DNA from: Myxococcus flavus
GTDB taxonomy: Bacteria > Myxococcota > Myxococcia > Myxococcales > Myxococcaceae
Assembly (NCBI RefSeq): GCF_050038885.1
Contig: NZ_CP143624.1
Span: 3,968,001 to 4,032,000, forward strand
Reading direction: 5' to 3'
Length of the DNA stretch: 64,000 nt
Both the position numbers and the translations under genes were made by a program. Positions 25,221-33,811 of this stretch are shown here, one piece after another. The notes under the pieces were generated by a model. That model did not search any database. It had not been told where the DNA came from and saw only the letters and a program-made list of their open reading frames with translations. Each line of letters begins with the position of its first letter. The stretch's first letter is position 1.

Positions 25221-25607
25221 TCAGCTGTCCTTCTGGATCAGCTCCACCTTGTAGCCATCCGGGTCCTCGACGAAGGCGATGACAGTGGTGCCATGCTTCA
25301 TGGGACCGGGCTCGCGGACCACCTTGCCACCGGCCTGGCGGATGGCGTCGCACGTCGCATGGATGTCACTGACGCCCAGCGCGATGTGGCCGTACGCGGT
25401 GCCGAGCTCGTACTTCTCGACGCCCCAGTTGTAGGTGAGCTCCAGGGCGGGGTGCGTGTCCTCGGGGCCGAAGCCCACGAAGGCCAGGGTGAACTTGCCG
25501 TCGGGGTAGTCGTGACGGCGCAGCAACTTCATGCCGATGACCCGGGTGTAGAAGTCGAGCGAGCGCTCGAGGTCGCCGACGCGGAGCATGGTGTGCAGGA
25601 TTCGCAT
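25221..25607 (-). CDS. gloA: Lactoylglutathione lyase (glyoxalase I)
   Basis: 128 aa. Converts the methylglyoxal-glutathione hemithioacetal to S-lactoylglutathione. Near-identical in layout to E. coli GloA: MRILHTMLRVGDLERSLDFY, ALELTYNWGVEKYELGTAYG, HIALGVSDIHATCDAIRQAG, TTVIAFVEDPDGYKVELIQK. The four metal ligands (His5, Glu56, His74, Glu122) are all in place, fitting the Ni-type enzyme. Standard length. Lies between nudC and the YfhO-type gene, 64 bp downstream of the latter's stop. Confidence 0.96.
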   Translation of the reverse strand: MRILHTMLRVGDLERSLDFYTRVIGMKLLRRHDYPDGKFTLAFVGFGPEDTHPALELTYNWGVEKYELGTAYGHIALGVSDIHATCDAIRQAGGKVVREPGPMKHGTTVIAFVEDPDGYKVELIQKDS

Positions 25608-25671
25608 GCGCGCTTCATAACGCCATCACCCCGTCGCGTCATGCGTCCCGGGTGCCCGGCGCCCGTCGGGT

Positions 25672-27999
25672 TCAGGGCTTCTGCTGGGACTGTGCTTTGG
25701 GTGGCACGGTGAGTGTGCCCGCCTCGACATGGGACGACGCCAGCGGCTTGCCGTCCTCGCCCCGCACGCCGATGCGCGAGCCGTCACCGCCCGCGTGCCA
25801 CAGGCCCACCTGCACCTTCCAGGTGCCCGCGTCCCAGTCCTTGGTGGACACCGAGAAGGCATCTCGCAGGAGCGTGTCCCGCGGGGCCTCGGCGAGGAAG
25901 AAGGTGCCGCCCAGCACCGGGTGGTCCGCGTTCTTCCGCTTGCTGCCCGCGGGGCCGGGGAGGTGGACGAAGATGCCCGCCGAGCGGGGCACGGGCCCGG
26001 TGACGCGCCAGTAGAGCACCGTGTGGACGAACCCCTCCGCGTCCGGCGCGGGCGGCACCTCCGCCGCCACCAGCTCCACGGGGACGTCGAACCGCGTGCC
26101 CAGCGGCCTGGCCGCCGGCGGCAGCGCCGAGATGACCATGGGCGAGCCATCCGCGTTGAGGGGCACCGCGCGCGCCACCGGCTCCGTCGACGTCCCCAGC
26201 AGCACGGCCCACGCCGCGAGCGGCACACAGGCCACGCCGATGGCGGGAAGCCCCAGCCGCCCACGCAGCCTCCAGGCCGCGAAGCCCAGCCCCAGCCACG
26301 CGAGCGCGGACACCAGCGCTCCGCCGATGCCCGAGCGGGGCAGGAAGCGCAGCACCACGCGGTGCGTTCCTTCCGCCAACCGGACCCCCAGCAGTCCGTC
26401 GTGCGAGACGACCTCGCCCTCCGAGGCCTTCCAGCCCGGGTGCCAGTTCTGGTTCACCAGCAGCACCGTGGGGCGCGTGGCCGCCACGTCCACCGTCACG
26501 CGGTTGGGCGTCCACTCCACGCGGCGCGCGGTGCCCGCGGACGCGTCCTCCAGGTACTCCTCCTGGGGCAGGTCGCCGCGCAGTCGCTCCGACATGGGCA
26601 CCGGCCACGCCTCGCCGCAGGCGATGGAGCCGCGGTTGAGCGCCAGGAAGTAGCCCTGCGCCCAGCGGTTGCCACGGGCCTGCGCGAAGGGCCGCTCCGC
26701 CTCCTCGGGAACGGGGCCGGGCGAGGGCACCATCTGCGACCAGCGGCTGAGCCGGTCGAAGGCGCGGACCTGGAAGCCCCAGCCCACGGCGATGACGACG
26801 CACGCCACCGCCGCCGCGGTGGGCCACCACGACGCGGCCGTGCGCGCCGGCGGCACGCGCCAGACGCGCACCAGCACCACGGCGAGCCCCAGCGCCACCA
26901 GCTCGGCGAGGAAGAACCCGGCGGGCACCAGGAAGCGCTCCGGGTAGCGCAGCGTCCCGAAGACGGGCAGCAGCCGCAGCGCGCCGAACAGCGAGGGCGT
27001 CGCCGCATAGCCGGCGGCCATCCACACGCACAGCGCCGCCAGCACCGCCGGGTACAGCGCGCGTCGCCAGGCCCACGCGGCGAGGGGAATCAGCGCCAGC
27101 ACCGCGGGCGCGAGGAAGAAGTTGCCCGGGTCGCTGTAGCCGGAGCGCGCTGGGAGCTGGAGCAGCATGCGCACCAGCTCCTCCGCGGAGTTGCCCGGCG
27201 TGCCGGCCATGATGCGCGGCGCCGAGCGCATGGTCTCCACCAGCGGCCACAGCCGGAACGCGCAGGCGCCCAGGGTGAACACGGCGGTGGCGCCCAGCGC
27301 CCACACCGCCGCCTTGCGCCGGGGCGTCCCGCGCAGGCCGTACAGCGTGCGCCCGGCCTCCAGCGCGACGAACAGCGCGCCCATGGGCACCGGATAGGTG
27401 CCGCCGAAGCCCAGCAGCAAGGCGAACGTTCCCGCCACCACCACGGCGCCGCGAAGGTGCCCCTCCGCCGCGCGGCGCGTGCCCCACAGCAGCCAGGGCA
27501 GCAGCAGGAAGCCCGCGAAGTTGAGCCAGCCAATGGACCACGACAGCGCGGTGAAGCCCGCCAGACCGAACAGCGGCGCCGCGGCGAGCGCGCCCAGCGC
27601 GGAGCCCACACGCCGCCGCGCGTAGTGGAAGAAGCCCTCCATGCCGAACACGAGGAAGGCCCACAGCAGCACCGACTCCGCGCGCCGGGCGCCCATCAAC
27701 GTGGACACCAGCAGCGTGGGCGACGCCACCCGCGTCTGCGGACTGCCCAGCGCGTACTGCCCGCCGCAGGCCCACGGGTTCCACAGCGGGAGCTGCCCGT
27801 AGTGCGTCACCGTGCGCGTGCCCGCATCCTCGTAGGAGTGCAGCAGGTGCGCGTCGCGGAAGTCATTCATCCCACCGGCCTGCTGGAGCGGACGCCAGCT
27901 CGCGGCCAACGCCAGCGCGGCGAAGAGGGCCAGCCGCAGGCTGGCGAGGGTGGCGGCGCGGTGGGCGAAGCGGAGCACCCTGCGGGGAGGAGGAATCAT
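25672..27999 (-). CDS. YfhO-family membrane protein
   Basis: 775 aa, 12 or more predicted TM helices. The N-terminal extracytoplasmic loop FRDAHLLHSYEDAGTRTVTH followed by PLWNPWACGGQYALGSPQTR is the YfhO/GT-C glycosyltransferase hallmark, where an early acidic loop contributes to catalysis. Helical repeats follow to about residue 400, then an outside domain (VLLVNQNWHPGWKASEGEVV, RFLPRSGIGGALVSALAW) and a C-terminal beta domain. YfhO proteins transfer sugars to cell-wall or secreted glycans using polyprenyl-linked donors; donor and acceptor here are unknown. Preceded 18 bp upstream by the small secreted gene, likely same operon. Confidence 0.82.
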   Translation of the reverse strand: MIPPPRRVLRFAHRAATLASLRLALFAALALAASWRPLQQAGGMNDFRDAHLLHSYEDAGTRTVTHYGQLPLWNPWACGGQYALGSPQTRVASPTLLVSTLMGARRAESVLLWAFLVFGMEGFFHYARRRVGSALGALAAAPLFGLAGFTALSWSIGWLNFAGFLLLPWLLWGTRRAAEGHLRGAVVVAGTFALLLGFGGTYPVPMGALFVALEAGRTLYGLRGTPRRKAAVWALGATAVFTLGACAFRLWPLVETMRSAPRIMAGTPGNSAEELVRMLLQLPARSGYSDPGNFFLAPAVLALIPLAAWAWRRALYPAVLAALCVWMAAGYAATPSLFGALRLLPVFGTLRYPERFLVPAGFFLAELVALGLAVVLVRVWRVPPARTAASWWPTAAAVACVVIAVGWGFQVRAFDRLSRWSQMVPSPGPVPEEAERPFAQARGNRWAQGYFLALNRGSIACGEAWPVPMSERLRGDLPQEEYLEDASAGTARRVEWTPNRVTVDVAATRPTVLLVNQNWHPGWKASEGEVVSHDGLLGVRLAEGTHRVVLRFLPRSGIGGALVSALAWLGLGFAAWRLRGRLGLPAIGVACVPLAAWAVLLGTSTEPVARAVPLNADGSPMVISALPPAARPLGTRFDVPVELVAAEVPPAPDAEGFVHTVLYWRVTGPVPRSAGIFVHLPGPAGSKRKNADHPVLGGTFFLAEAPRDTLLRDAFSVSTKDWDAGTWKVQVGLWHAGGDGSRIGVRGEDGKPLASSHVEAGTLTVPPKAQSQQKP

Positions 28000-28017
28000 G
28001 GGCGAAGGGCGCAGGGC

Positions 28018-28410
28018 TCAGTCGTAGAAGGGGCGGGGCTTGCAGGGGCTCGCGGTGGCCTTGCGCGGCGGCAGCACGGGGCGGCTGTGCAGCTCCTCGT
28101 CGATGGCCTCCATGACGTCCGTCACCGGGACGCGGCGGCGGCGGGCCTCGTCCACCGCCCACCTGCGCTCGGAGGCGCCGAAGTCGTCGTCCTGGGACCA
28201 GCGGTCACCGGGAAAGGAATGGCGGGACTTGAGCCGCCACTCCGCCTCCTGGGCCGCCGCGGCGTGGCCCACCTGCTCGCGCTCGGCCGCGGACAGGCGC
28301 TGTGTGGGGGGCGGCACCTGCGCCGTGGCCGCGCGCACCACCGCGGTGGCGCCGCACAGCGCGAAGGCCAACCACCCCACCTGTGCTGCTCGACGCCACC
28401 TTGCACCCAT
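28018..28410 (-). CDS. Small exported hypothetical protein
   Basis: 130 aa. N-terminal signal peptide (VGWLAFALCGATAVVRAATA) and no lipobox in standard position. The mature region is charged and probably helical (RLSAAEREQVGHAAAAQEAE, WAVDEARRRRVPVTDVMEAI), ending CKPRPFYD with one Cys. Not recognised. It ends 18 bp before the YfhO-type gene and is probably co-transcribed with it, hinting at an accessory periplasmic role. Convergence-free region with the next gene (19 bp). Confidence 0.62.
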   Translation of the reverse strand: MGARWRRAAQVGWLAFALCGATAVVRAATAQVPPPTQRLSAAEREQVGHAAAAQEAEWRLKSRHSFPGDRWSQDDDFGASERRWAVDEARRRRVPVTDVMEAIDEELHSRPVLPPRKATASPCKPRPFYD

Positions 28411-28429
28411 GAGGGCGCTCTACTCCAAC

Positions 28430-29617
28430 TCAGCCCCGGCCGTCCTCATCGGCGTCGGCCTCCAGGCCGTGGGGATCGGCGAGCACCCGGCGCGCCCGCT
28501 CCATCAGCTCCACCACGATTTGCCCGGCCGGCAGCACGCTCTCGATGCGAGCCATGCTGGCGCCGCTGGCCGGCATGGCCAGCTCCTCCAGGTCCCCCTC
28601 GGTGTCGGGGGTGGGGACGAAGGCACTGAACCTCGGTACGTCCACCGAGGTGCTTCCGGGCGTGCCCGGGAAGAGCCGGGTGCTGGCCACGCGCTCGGGC
28701 GGCGGGGTGGGCATGGGGACCCGTCCCTCGCGTCCCGTCCACTCGCGCACCACGCGGTTGCGCAGCACGCGCATGCGCTGGCCCGGCCACGCGGAGCCGA
28801 AGACGGTGGTGAGGTCGGAGTCGCCCGCGTCTCCTTCGACGATGCGCTGCTTGTAGCCCGGGTGGGCGTATGCCTCCACGGACGCCACCATGCGCGTGCC
28901 CACCCAGACGCCGTCCGCGCCATGGAAGAGGGCGCGCGCGGCGCTGAGCCCGTCGGCGATGCCCCCGGCGGCCAGCACCGGCACGGTGTCCGTCATGGCG
29001 CGCAGCTCGCGCACCAACGCCAGGGTGGGGGTGCTGCTGTGGTTGATGCCGGAGGCCTGCCGGCCCTGGGCGATGAGCGCGTCCGCACCCAGGGCCAAGG
29101 CCTGGCGGGCCGCCTCGGCCGACGGTGCCTGTATCCACACGCGAAGGCCCGCGGCCTTCAGCGCCGCGACCCACTCGGCGGGCGGCAGTTCTCCCTGGAA
29201 GGAGACGACGGGGACGCGCCGGGCAATGCACACGTCCACATGCTCGCGCGTGGTGGCGTGCTGGCCCCCGCCCTGGGTCACGAGGAGGTTGGCCCCAAAG
29301 GGCTTCTGCGTGCCCGCCCGGATGGCCTGCAGGCGGGCATCCAGGACGTCCGCGGGCTCCGGCGCGACGCCGAGCATGCCCACGCCGCCCGCCTCCGAGA
29401 CGGCGATGACCAGCGGGGGCAGCGCCACGAAGGGCATGCCGTCGCTGACGAACGGATAGTTCACTCCCAGCTCGCGGGTCAGCCGCGTGTGCAGGGTGTT
29501 GCCTTCCAGGACATAGATGGGAGGCCGGCGGGGCTCGGGACCGGAATCACTGCGCTCCTCGTCGAGCTCGACATCACCGGAAGAGGGCGGGGAACGTCCG
29601 TCATTCGCTCCGTTCAT
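28430..29617 (-). CDS. Nitronate monooxygenase / 2-nitropropane dioxygenase-family FMN protein
   Basis: 395 aa. FMN-dependent TIM-barrel enzyme. Motifs: ELGVNYPFVSDGMPFVALPP, AVSEAGGVGMLGVAPEPADV, GTQKPFGANLLVTQGGGQHA, VSFQGELPPAEWVAALKAAG, ADALIAQGRQASGINHSSTP, VLAAGGIADGLSAARALFHG and DGVWVGTRMVAS, giving FMN and phosphate-binding glycine loops. Oxidises nitronates in characterised relatives; the enoyl-ACP reductase FabK is another relative, so substrate is open. An unusual acidic N-terminal extension (about 35 residues) and a C-terminal helical extension are present. ATG 29617 has CAGGAGA upstream. Confidence 0.82.
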   Translation of the reverse strand: MNGANDGRSPPSSGDVELDEERSDSGPEPRRPPIYVLEGNTLHTRLTRELGVNYPFVSDGMPFVALPPLVIAVSEAGGVGMLGVAPEPADVLDARLQAIRAGTQKPFGANLLVTQGGGQHATTREHVDVCIARRVPVVSFQGELPPAEWVAALKAAGLRVWIQAPSAEAARQALALGADALIAQGRQASGINHSSTPTLALVRELRAMTDTVPVLAAGGIADGLSAARALFHGADGVWVGTRMVASVEAYAHPGYKQRIVEGDAGDSDLTTVFGSAWPGQRMRVLRNRVVREWTGREGRVPMPTPPPERVASTRLFPGTPGSTSVDVPRFSAFVPTPDTEGDLEELAMPASGASMARIESVLPAGQIVVELMERARRVLADPHGLEADADEDGRG

Positions 29618-29742
29618 CGGGTCTCCTGAAGCTGGCAGGCTCTTCGGCTCCTCCAAGGTTACCAGCAACATCCATGTCCCAGAGGCGAGGAGCGGAAGAG
29701 GGCCCTCCAGGCTGGTTGCCGGGTAACAGGCGTGGGCCGGGC

Positions 29743-30198
29743 CTAGGCTCCAAGTGTCTTGTGCATGTTGCGGTGGGGGATTCCGACCTCGGTGTAGGGC
29801 TCGCCGAAGACGGAGTAGCCCAGCCGCTCGTAGAAGGGGACGGCGGGCGCGCGCGCATGCAGGTGGACGTGGTTGAAGCCGCGCCGCACCAGCTCCGCTT
29901 CCAGCGTACGCACCAGCCGGGCGCCCAGCCCCTGTCCCTGGAGGTGCGCGGCCACGGCCATCTGGAACAGCCGTCCTCCGTGCGCGTCCTCGGGGTTGAA
30001 GAGGACACACCCGAGCACGGTGCCTGCCCGGTGCGCCACCAGGTGCAGGCTGTCCGCCTCGAACGGGAAGGCGACGTCGGCGCGGGTGTAGCCGAGCGGC
30101 TCGCGCAGCACGCGGAAGCGCAGCTCCAGCTCGCCCGCGTAGAGCGCGTGCCCCGGCTCGATGAAAGTGAACGCGAAGTCAGGGGTACCGGGCGTCAC
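29743..30198 (-). CDS. GNAT-family N-acetyltransferase
   Basis: 151 aa. Acetyl-CoA-dependent acetyltransferase. Core motifs: LVAHRAGTVLGCVLFNPEDA, LFQMAVAAHLQGQGLGARLV (Q/RxxGxG/A acetyl-CoA loop), VRTLEAELVRRGFNHVHLHA, and VPFYERLGYSVFGEPYTEVG. The sequence is closest to the ElaA/PhnO type with FEADSLHLVA. GTG 30198 starts one base after the receptor stop (TGA-CG-TG), so it is translated with the TonB receptor. Acceptor unknown. Confidence 0.85.
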   Translation of the reverse strand: MTPGTPDFAFTFIEPGHALYAGELELRFRVLREPLGYTRADVAFPFEADSLHLVAHRAGTVLGCVLFNPEDAHGGRLFQMAVAAHLQGQGLGARLVRTLEAELVRRGFNHVHLHARAPAVPFYERLGYSVFGEPYTEVGIPHRNMHKTLGA

Positions 30199-30199
30199 G

Positions 30200-33034
30200 T
30201 CAGAAGGTCCCCGTGAGCTGGAGGGTGAAGGTGCGGCCGTACTGGGGCACCGGCGCGATGGAGTTCTCGTCCGACACCGGCAGTGAGTAGCGGGTGTCGA
30301 GCAGGTTGTGGACGCCGGCGAAGTAGCGCAGCGGGCCGTAGTCGCCCGACAGGCCGAAGCCCACCAGCAGCGCCTCGCCGCTCTCCGCGCCGCCGGGGCC
30401 CGTGGGGCGCGCGCTCTGGTAGATGGCCTGGGTGGCCACGCGCATGTCGCCGGCGCCAATGGGCAGCATCATCCGGCCGGCGACGAGGTGCGCGGGCGCC
30501 GCGGAGGCGACCTCCTCCGAGGCGTGGCGCAGCGTCACGTAGGAGTAGCTCAGGTCCACCAGCAGCCAGCGGCCCGGTTGCCAGTGCACGCCGGCCTCCG
30601 CGCCCCAGGCCAGCGTGGTGCCGTCGGCGTTCATGAAGCGCAGGCACGGCGCGCTGCCGCACTCGCCCGAGGGACTGTCCTCCGCGGTGAGCTGCACGAG
30701 CCGGGAGATGCGGTTGTGGTAGCCGGCGACGGTGAGCCGCAGCTCGTCCGTCAGGTCGTGGGAGTGCTCCAGCTCGAAGGTGGTGATGGTCTCCGGCCGG
30801 AGGTTCACCGCCGCGCCCTGGGAGATGCCGTCCGCGTAGTAGAGCTCGTAGACGTTGGGGGCACGGAAGGCGTTACCGGCCACCAGCTTGGTGAGCCCCT
30901 TCTCATAGGGCCGCGCGATGACGGCCAGCCGCGGGGTGATGGGCGTGCTGTCCAGGTCCACGTACTTGTCCAGGCGCAGACCGGCCGACACGCTCAGCCG
31001 CGGGTGGAGCTTCCACTCGTCGAGCAGGTACGCGGACAGCAGCGTGCGCGCCTGGGTCTCCAGCGGCAGGTCGCCCGCGTCCTGCCGCACGCGGAGCTGC
31101 GCCTGACCTTCCACGCCGAGCGTGAGGACGTTGCCCTGGAACAGGCCGAGCCGCGCGCGGGCCTCGGCGGTGAGCCAGTCCGCCGCGCCGCCCTCGGTCC
31201 GGGGGCCGCCGTCCTCCTCCGGGTAGACGTAGGTGCCCTCGTAGCGGCTGAGGTCGAACGCGCCGCGCACGGACAGGCTGAAGCGCTCGGTGAACTGGCG
31301 CTCGTAGCGGGCCTCGGCGAAGGCGCGCAGGTCCTCCACGATGTTGCCCTCGGTGCCGGGCACCGTGCCGTAGGGCGCGGTGGGCAGCTCCTTGGTGCGC
31401 ACGTTGAACTGGGCCTGGAAGGAGAAATCGCCCAGGCGGGCCCGGAGCGAGCCGCCCGCGGCGCGCTCGGCGTCCAGGCCGGTGATGATGGGGCCGTTGG
31501 TGCCCAGCCGGGTGGTGTCCGCGCCCGTGGCGCCCAGGGCGGAGGCGCTCACCAGCACGGAGCGGTTTCCTTCCTCCCACGACGCCGTGGCGTGGCCGCG
31601 CGTGGTGCCCAGCGCGCCCACCGCGCCCGTCACCTCGAGGTGGTTGTTCGCGCCCAGCGACTCGCGAGGCACCACGTTGATGACGGCGAAGAAGGCGCCC
31701 GTGCCGTAGAGGGCGCTGCCAGGGCCTCGCACGACCTCGATGCGCTCCACCTCCTGGATGTCCACGCTCAGGTCGCGGGCCGCGAAGCCCTGGCCGGCCC
31801 AGACGTCGTTCATGGCGTGGCCATCCCAGAGGATGAGGATGCGCGTGTTGAGGTCGCCCGGCGGCGAGAAGCCACGCACGCCCAGGTACGTGTAGGTCCG
31901 GTCGTCGGTGAGGTAGAAGCCGCGCACGCCGGCCACCGCTTCCGCGACGGTGCGCCAGCCGAAGGCGCGCAGCTCCTCCTGCGAGAGCACCGTGGTGGAG
32001 GCGGGCGCCTCGTCGACGGCGACCAGGCTCTTGGACGCGGCGCGCACCGGGGGCGGGGCGTAGCGCAATTCGGCGTGGACCTTCACCTCTTCCTCGGCCA
32101 CCACCGTCACCGTCTGGCGGAGCGGGCGCACCTCGCGGCTCTCCACCTCCAGCGTGTGCTCGCCCTCGGGGAGGGTGACGACGGTGGGCGTGAAGCCGGC
32201 GGGCTTGCCATCCACGCGCACCGTGGCGCCGTCGCGGTTGGCCGTCACCACGAGCCGGCCGGTGGGCCGGTCCTGGGGCCGCAGTGCGACGCTGACGGGC
32301 ACGCTGCCATCGGCGGGGACGTCCACCACGTACTGGGCGGGGGCGTAGCCGGGCGCGCGCACGTGCAGCACGCGCTGGCCGGGCGGCAGCCGCACCCGCC
32401 CGGGAACCCGGGCCAGGATGTTGCCGTTGGGGGCGTCGCGAATCTCCGCGCCCGTCGGCGTGCCCGTCACTTCGACGCCCCCGGTGATGAGGCTCAGGTC
32501 GAAGGTCTGCTCCATCTCCCGACCACGCACCAGGGTGAGGGTGGCCTCCGAGGGGCGGTAGCCGTCCTTCTTCACCATGATTTTGTGACGGCCGGGCGTC
32601 AGCGCGAGCGTCTGCGGCGAGCGACCCCGGCTGCCCAGGTCCATGCGGTCCACGTAGACGTCGGCGCCCTTGGGGTTGGTGGTGACGCGCACCAGCGCGA
32701 CCTTGGGACGGAGCCGGTCCACTGAGCGGGAGACCTCGGCGGCGTCCTCCTTGGGCAGGTCTTCCGCGAGCAGGTCGTTGTAGTAGCGGTACGCCTCGTT
32801 GAACTTGCCCAGCGCCTCGAAGCAGCGGGCGATGTTGAAGAGGACGTTGCGGTTGGGCACCAGCCGGTAGCTGGTGAAGTAGGAGCGCAGCGCCTCGGCG
32901 TACTGGCCCTTGGAGTACGCCTCGTTACCGAGCTCGAACGCGATGTCCGCTTCATCCGCGTTGTTGTCCGCGAGCACGGGTGCGGACAGGAGGAGCAGCG
33001 ACAGGACGAACGCGAAAGAACGGGAGGAACGCAT
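30200..33034 (-). CDS. TPR-PEGA-TonB-dependent receptor fusion
   Basis: 944 aa. Signal peptide (RSSRSFAFVLSLLLLSAPVL). Residues 25-110: TPR-like helices (AYSKGQYAEALRSYFTSYRL, NVLFNIARCFEALGKFNEAY). Residues 113-325: three PEGA-type repeats (TTNPKGADVYVDRMDLGSRG, GRHKIMVKKDGYRPSEATLT, ATVRVDGKPAGFTPTVVTLP). Residues 340-455: TonB plug (FGWRTVAEAVAGVRGFYLTD, RILILWDGHAMNDVWAGQGF, VERIEVVRGPGSALYGTGAF). The remainder is a 22-strand-type barrel ending QLTGTF with the typical final Phe. The TPR and PEGA modules would lie in the periplasm, an unusual addition. Ligand unknown. ATG 33034 lacks a ribosome site but begins the signal. Confidence 0.86.
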   Translation of the reverse strand: MRSSRSFAFVLSLLLLSAPVLADNNADEADIAFELGNEAYSKGQYAEALRSYFTSYRLVPNRNVLFNIARCFEALGKFNEAYRYYNDLLAEDLPKEDAAEVSRSVDRLRPKVALVRVTTNPKGADVYVDRMDLGSRGRSPQTLALTPGRHKIMVKKDGYRPSEATLTLVRGREMEQTFDLSLITGGVEVTGTPTGAEIRDAPNGNILARVPGRVRLPPGQRVLHVRAPGYAPAQYVVDVPADGSVPVSVALRPQDRPTGRLVVTANRDGATVRVDGKPAGFTPTVVTLPEGEHTLEVESREVRPLRQTVTVVAEEEVKVHAELRYAPPPVRAASKSLVAVDEAPASTTVLSQEELRAFGWRTVAEAVAGVRGFYLTDDRTYTYLGVRGFSPPGDLNTRILILWDGHAMNDVWAGQGFAARDLSVDIQEVERIEVVRGPGSALYGTGAFFAVINVVPRESLGANNHLEVTGAVGALGTTRGHATASWEEGNRSVLVSASALGATGADTTRLGTNGPIITGLDAERAAGGSLRARLGDFSFQAQFNVRTKELPTAPYGTVPGTEGNIVEDLRAFAEARYERQFTERFSLSVRGAFDLSRYEGTYVYPEEDGGPRTEGGAADWLTAEARARLGLFQGNVLTLGVEGQAQLRVRQDAGDLPLETQARTLLSAYLLDEWKLHPRLSVSAGLRLDKYVDLDSTPITPRLAVIARPYEKGLTKLVAGNAFRAPNVYELYYADGISQGAAVNLRPETITTFELEHSHDLTDELRLTVAGYHNRISRLVQLTAEDSPSGECGSAPCLRFMNADGTTLAWGAEAGVHWQPGRWLLVDLSYSYVTLRHASEEVASAAPAHLVAGRMMLPIGAGDMRVATQAIYQSARPTGPGGAESGEALLVGFGLSGDYGPLRYFAGVHNLLDTRYSLPVSDENSIAPVPQYGRTFTLQLTGTF

Positions 33035-33174
33035 GGGACTGCAAGCATTCTTCCCTCTCCGAGGGGAGAGGTCCATGGGGGCCTCAAGGTTGGCCGCTCG
33101 GCGTCAGACCCGTCAGGTAATGCTTCCTGGACACGCAGCAAGGAGTGGGGTTCCACTCCAGGGAGGCGGGGGCA

Positions 33175-33792
33175 ATGATGCAGGGGCCGGCAGTGGGAGA
33201 GGAGCGCGACACGGGAATGGGCCAGGAGACGAAGCGTCCGGCGACCTACGAGGACCTGGAGGCGCTGCCCGAGCACTGGGTGGGGCAGCTCATCGACGGG
33301 GAGCTCATCGCGCAGCCCCGGCCGGCGAGCCGGCATGCGCGGGCGAGCTCCCGGCTGGGTGGCGAGCTGTACGGCCCTTTCGAGCGGGAGCGGGGAGGGC
33401 CCGGAGGCTGGTCATTCCTGGATGAGCCGGAGCTGCACTTCGGCGCGGACGTCCTGGTGCCGGACCTGGCGGGCTGGCGCCGTGAGCGCATGCCGGAAGT
33501 CCCGGATGTACCCTTCTTCACCTTGCCGCCGGACTGGGTCTGCGAGGTGCTTTCGCCCTCCACGGCCTCGTTGGACCGCACGCGCAAGAAGCGAATCTAC
33601 GCCCGGGAAGGCGTCGGGCACGTCTGGCTCGTGGACCCACAGGCGCGGACGCTGGAGGTGTACCGGCTGAGCAGCGGACAGTGGCTCGAGCAGGGCACCT
33701 GGACAGGTGACGAGCGCGTCCGCGCCGAGCCCTTCGAAGCGCTGGAGCTGGAGCTCGGCGTGTTGTGGCTACCCGAGGCGAAGGCGCCGTGA
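33175..33792 (+). CDS. Uma2-family (DUF820) PD-(D/E)XK protein
   Basis: 205 aa. Restriction-endonuclease-like fold of the Uma2 family. Typical motifs: ATYEDLEALPEHWVGQLIDG, GELIAQPRPASRHARASSRL, FGADVLVPDLAGWRRERMPE (acidic catalytic position), PDWVCEVLSPSTASLDRTRK (second catalytic region), REGVGHVWLVDPQARTLEVY. Uma2 genes are common in multicopy and their cellular role is unsettled. ATG 33175 has GGGAGGCGGG at fitting distance; GTG 33145 is in frame. Convergent with the helicase gene, 19 bp between stops. Confidence 0.85.
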   Translation: MMQGPAVGEERDTGMGQETKRPATYEDLEALPEHWVGQLIDGELIAQPRPASRHARASSRLGGELYGPFERERGGPGGWSFLDEPELHFGADVLVPDLAGWRRERMPEVPDVPFFTLPPDWVCEVLSPSTASLDRTRKKRIYAREGVGHVWLVDPQARTLEVYRLSSGQWLEQGTWTGDERVRAEPFEALELELGVLWLPEAKAP

Positions 33793-33811
33793 GCGCGGCG
33801 CCCGGGCTCTC

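Noticed and set aside
25729..28629. 966-aa forward open frame
   Set aside because: Antisense to the YfhO-type gene; Arg/Gly/His composition and no family features.
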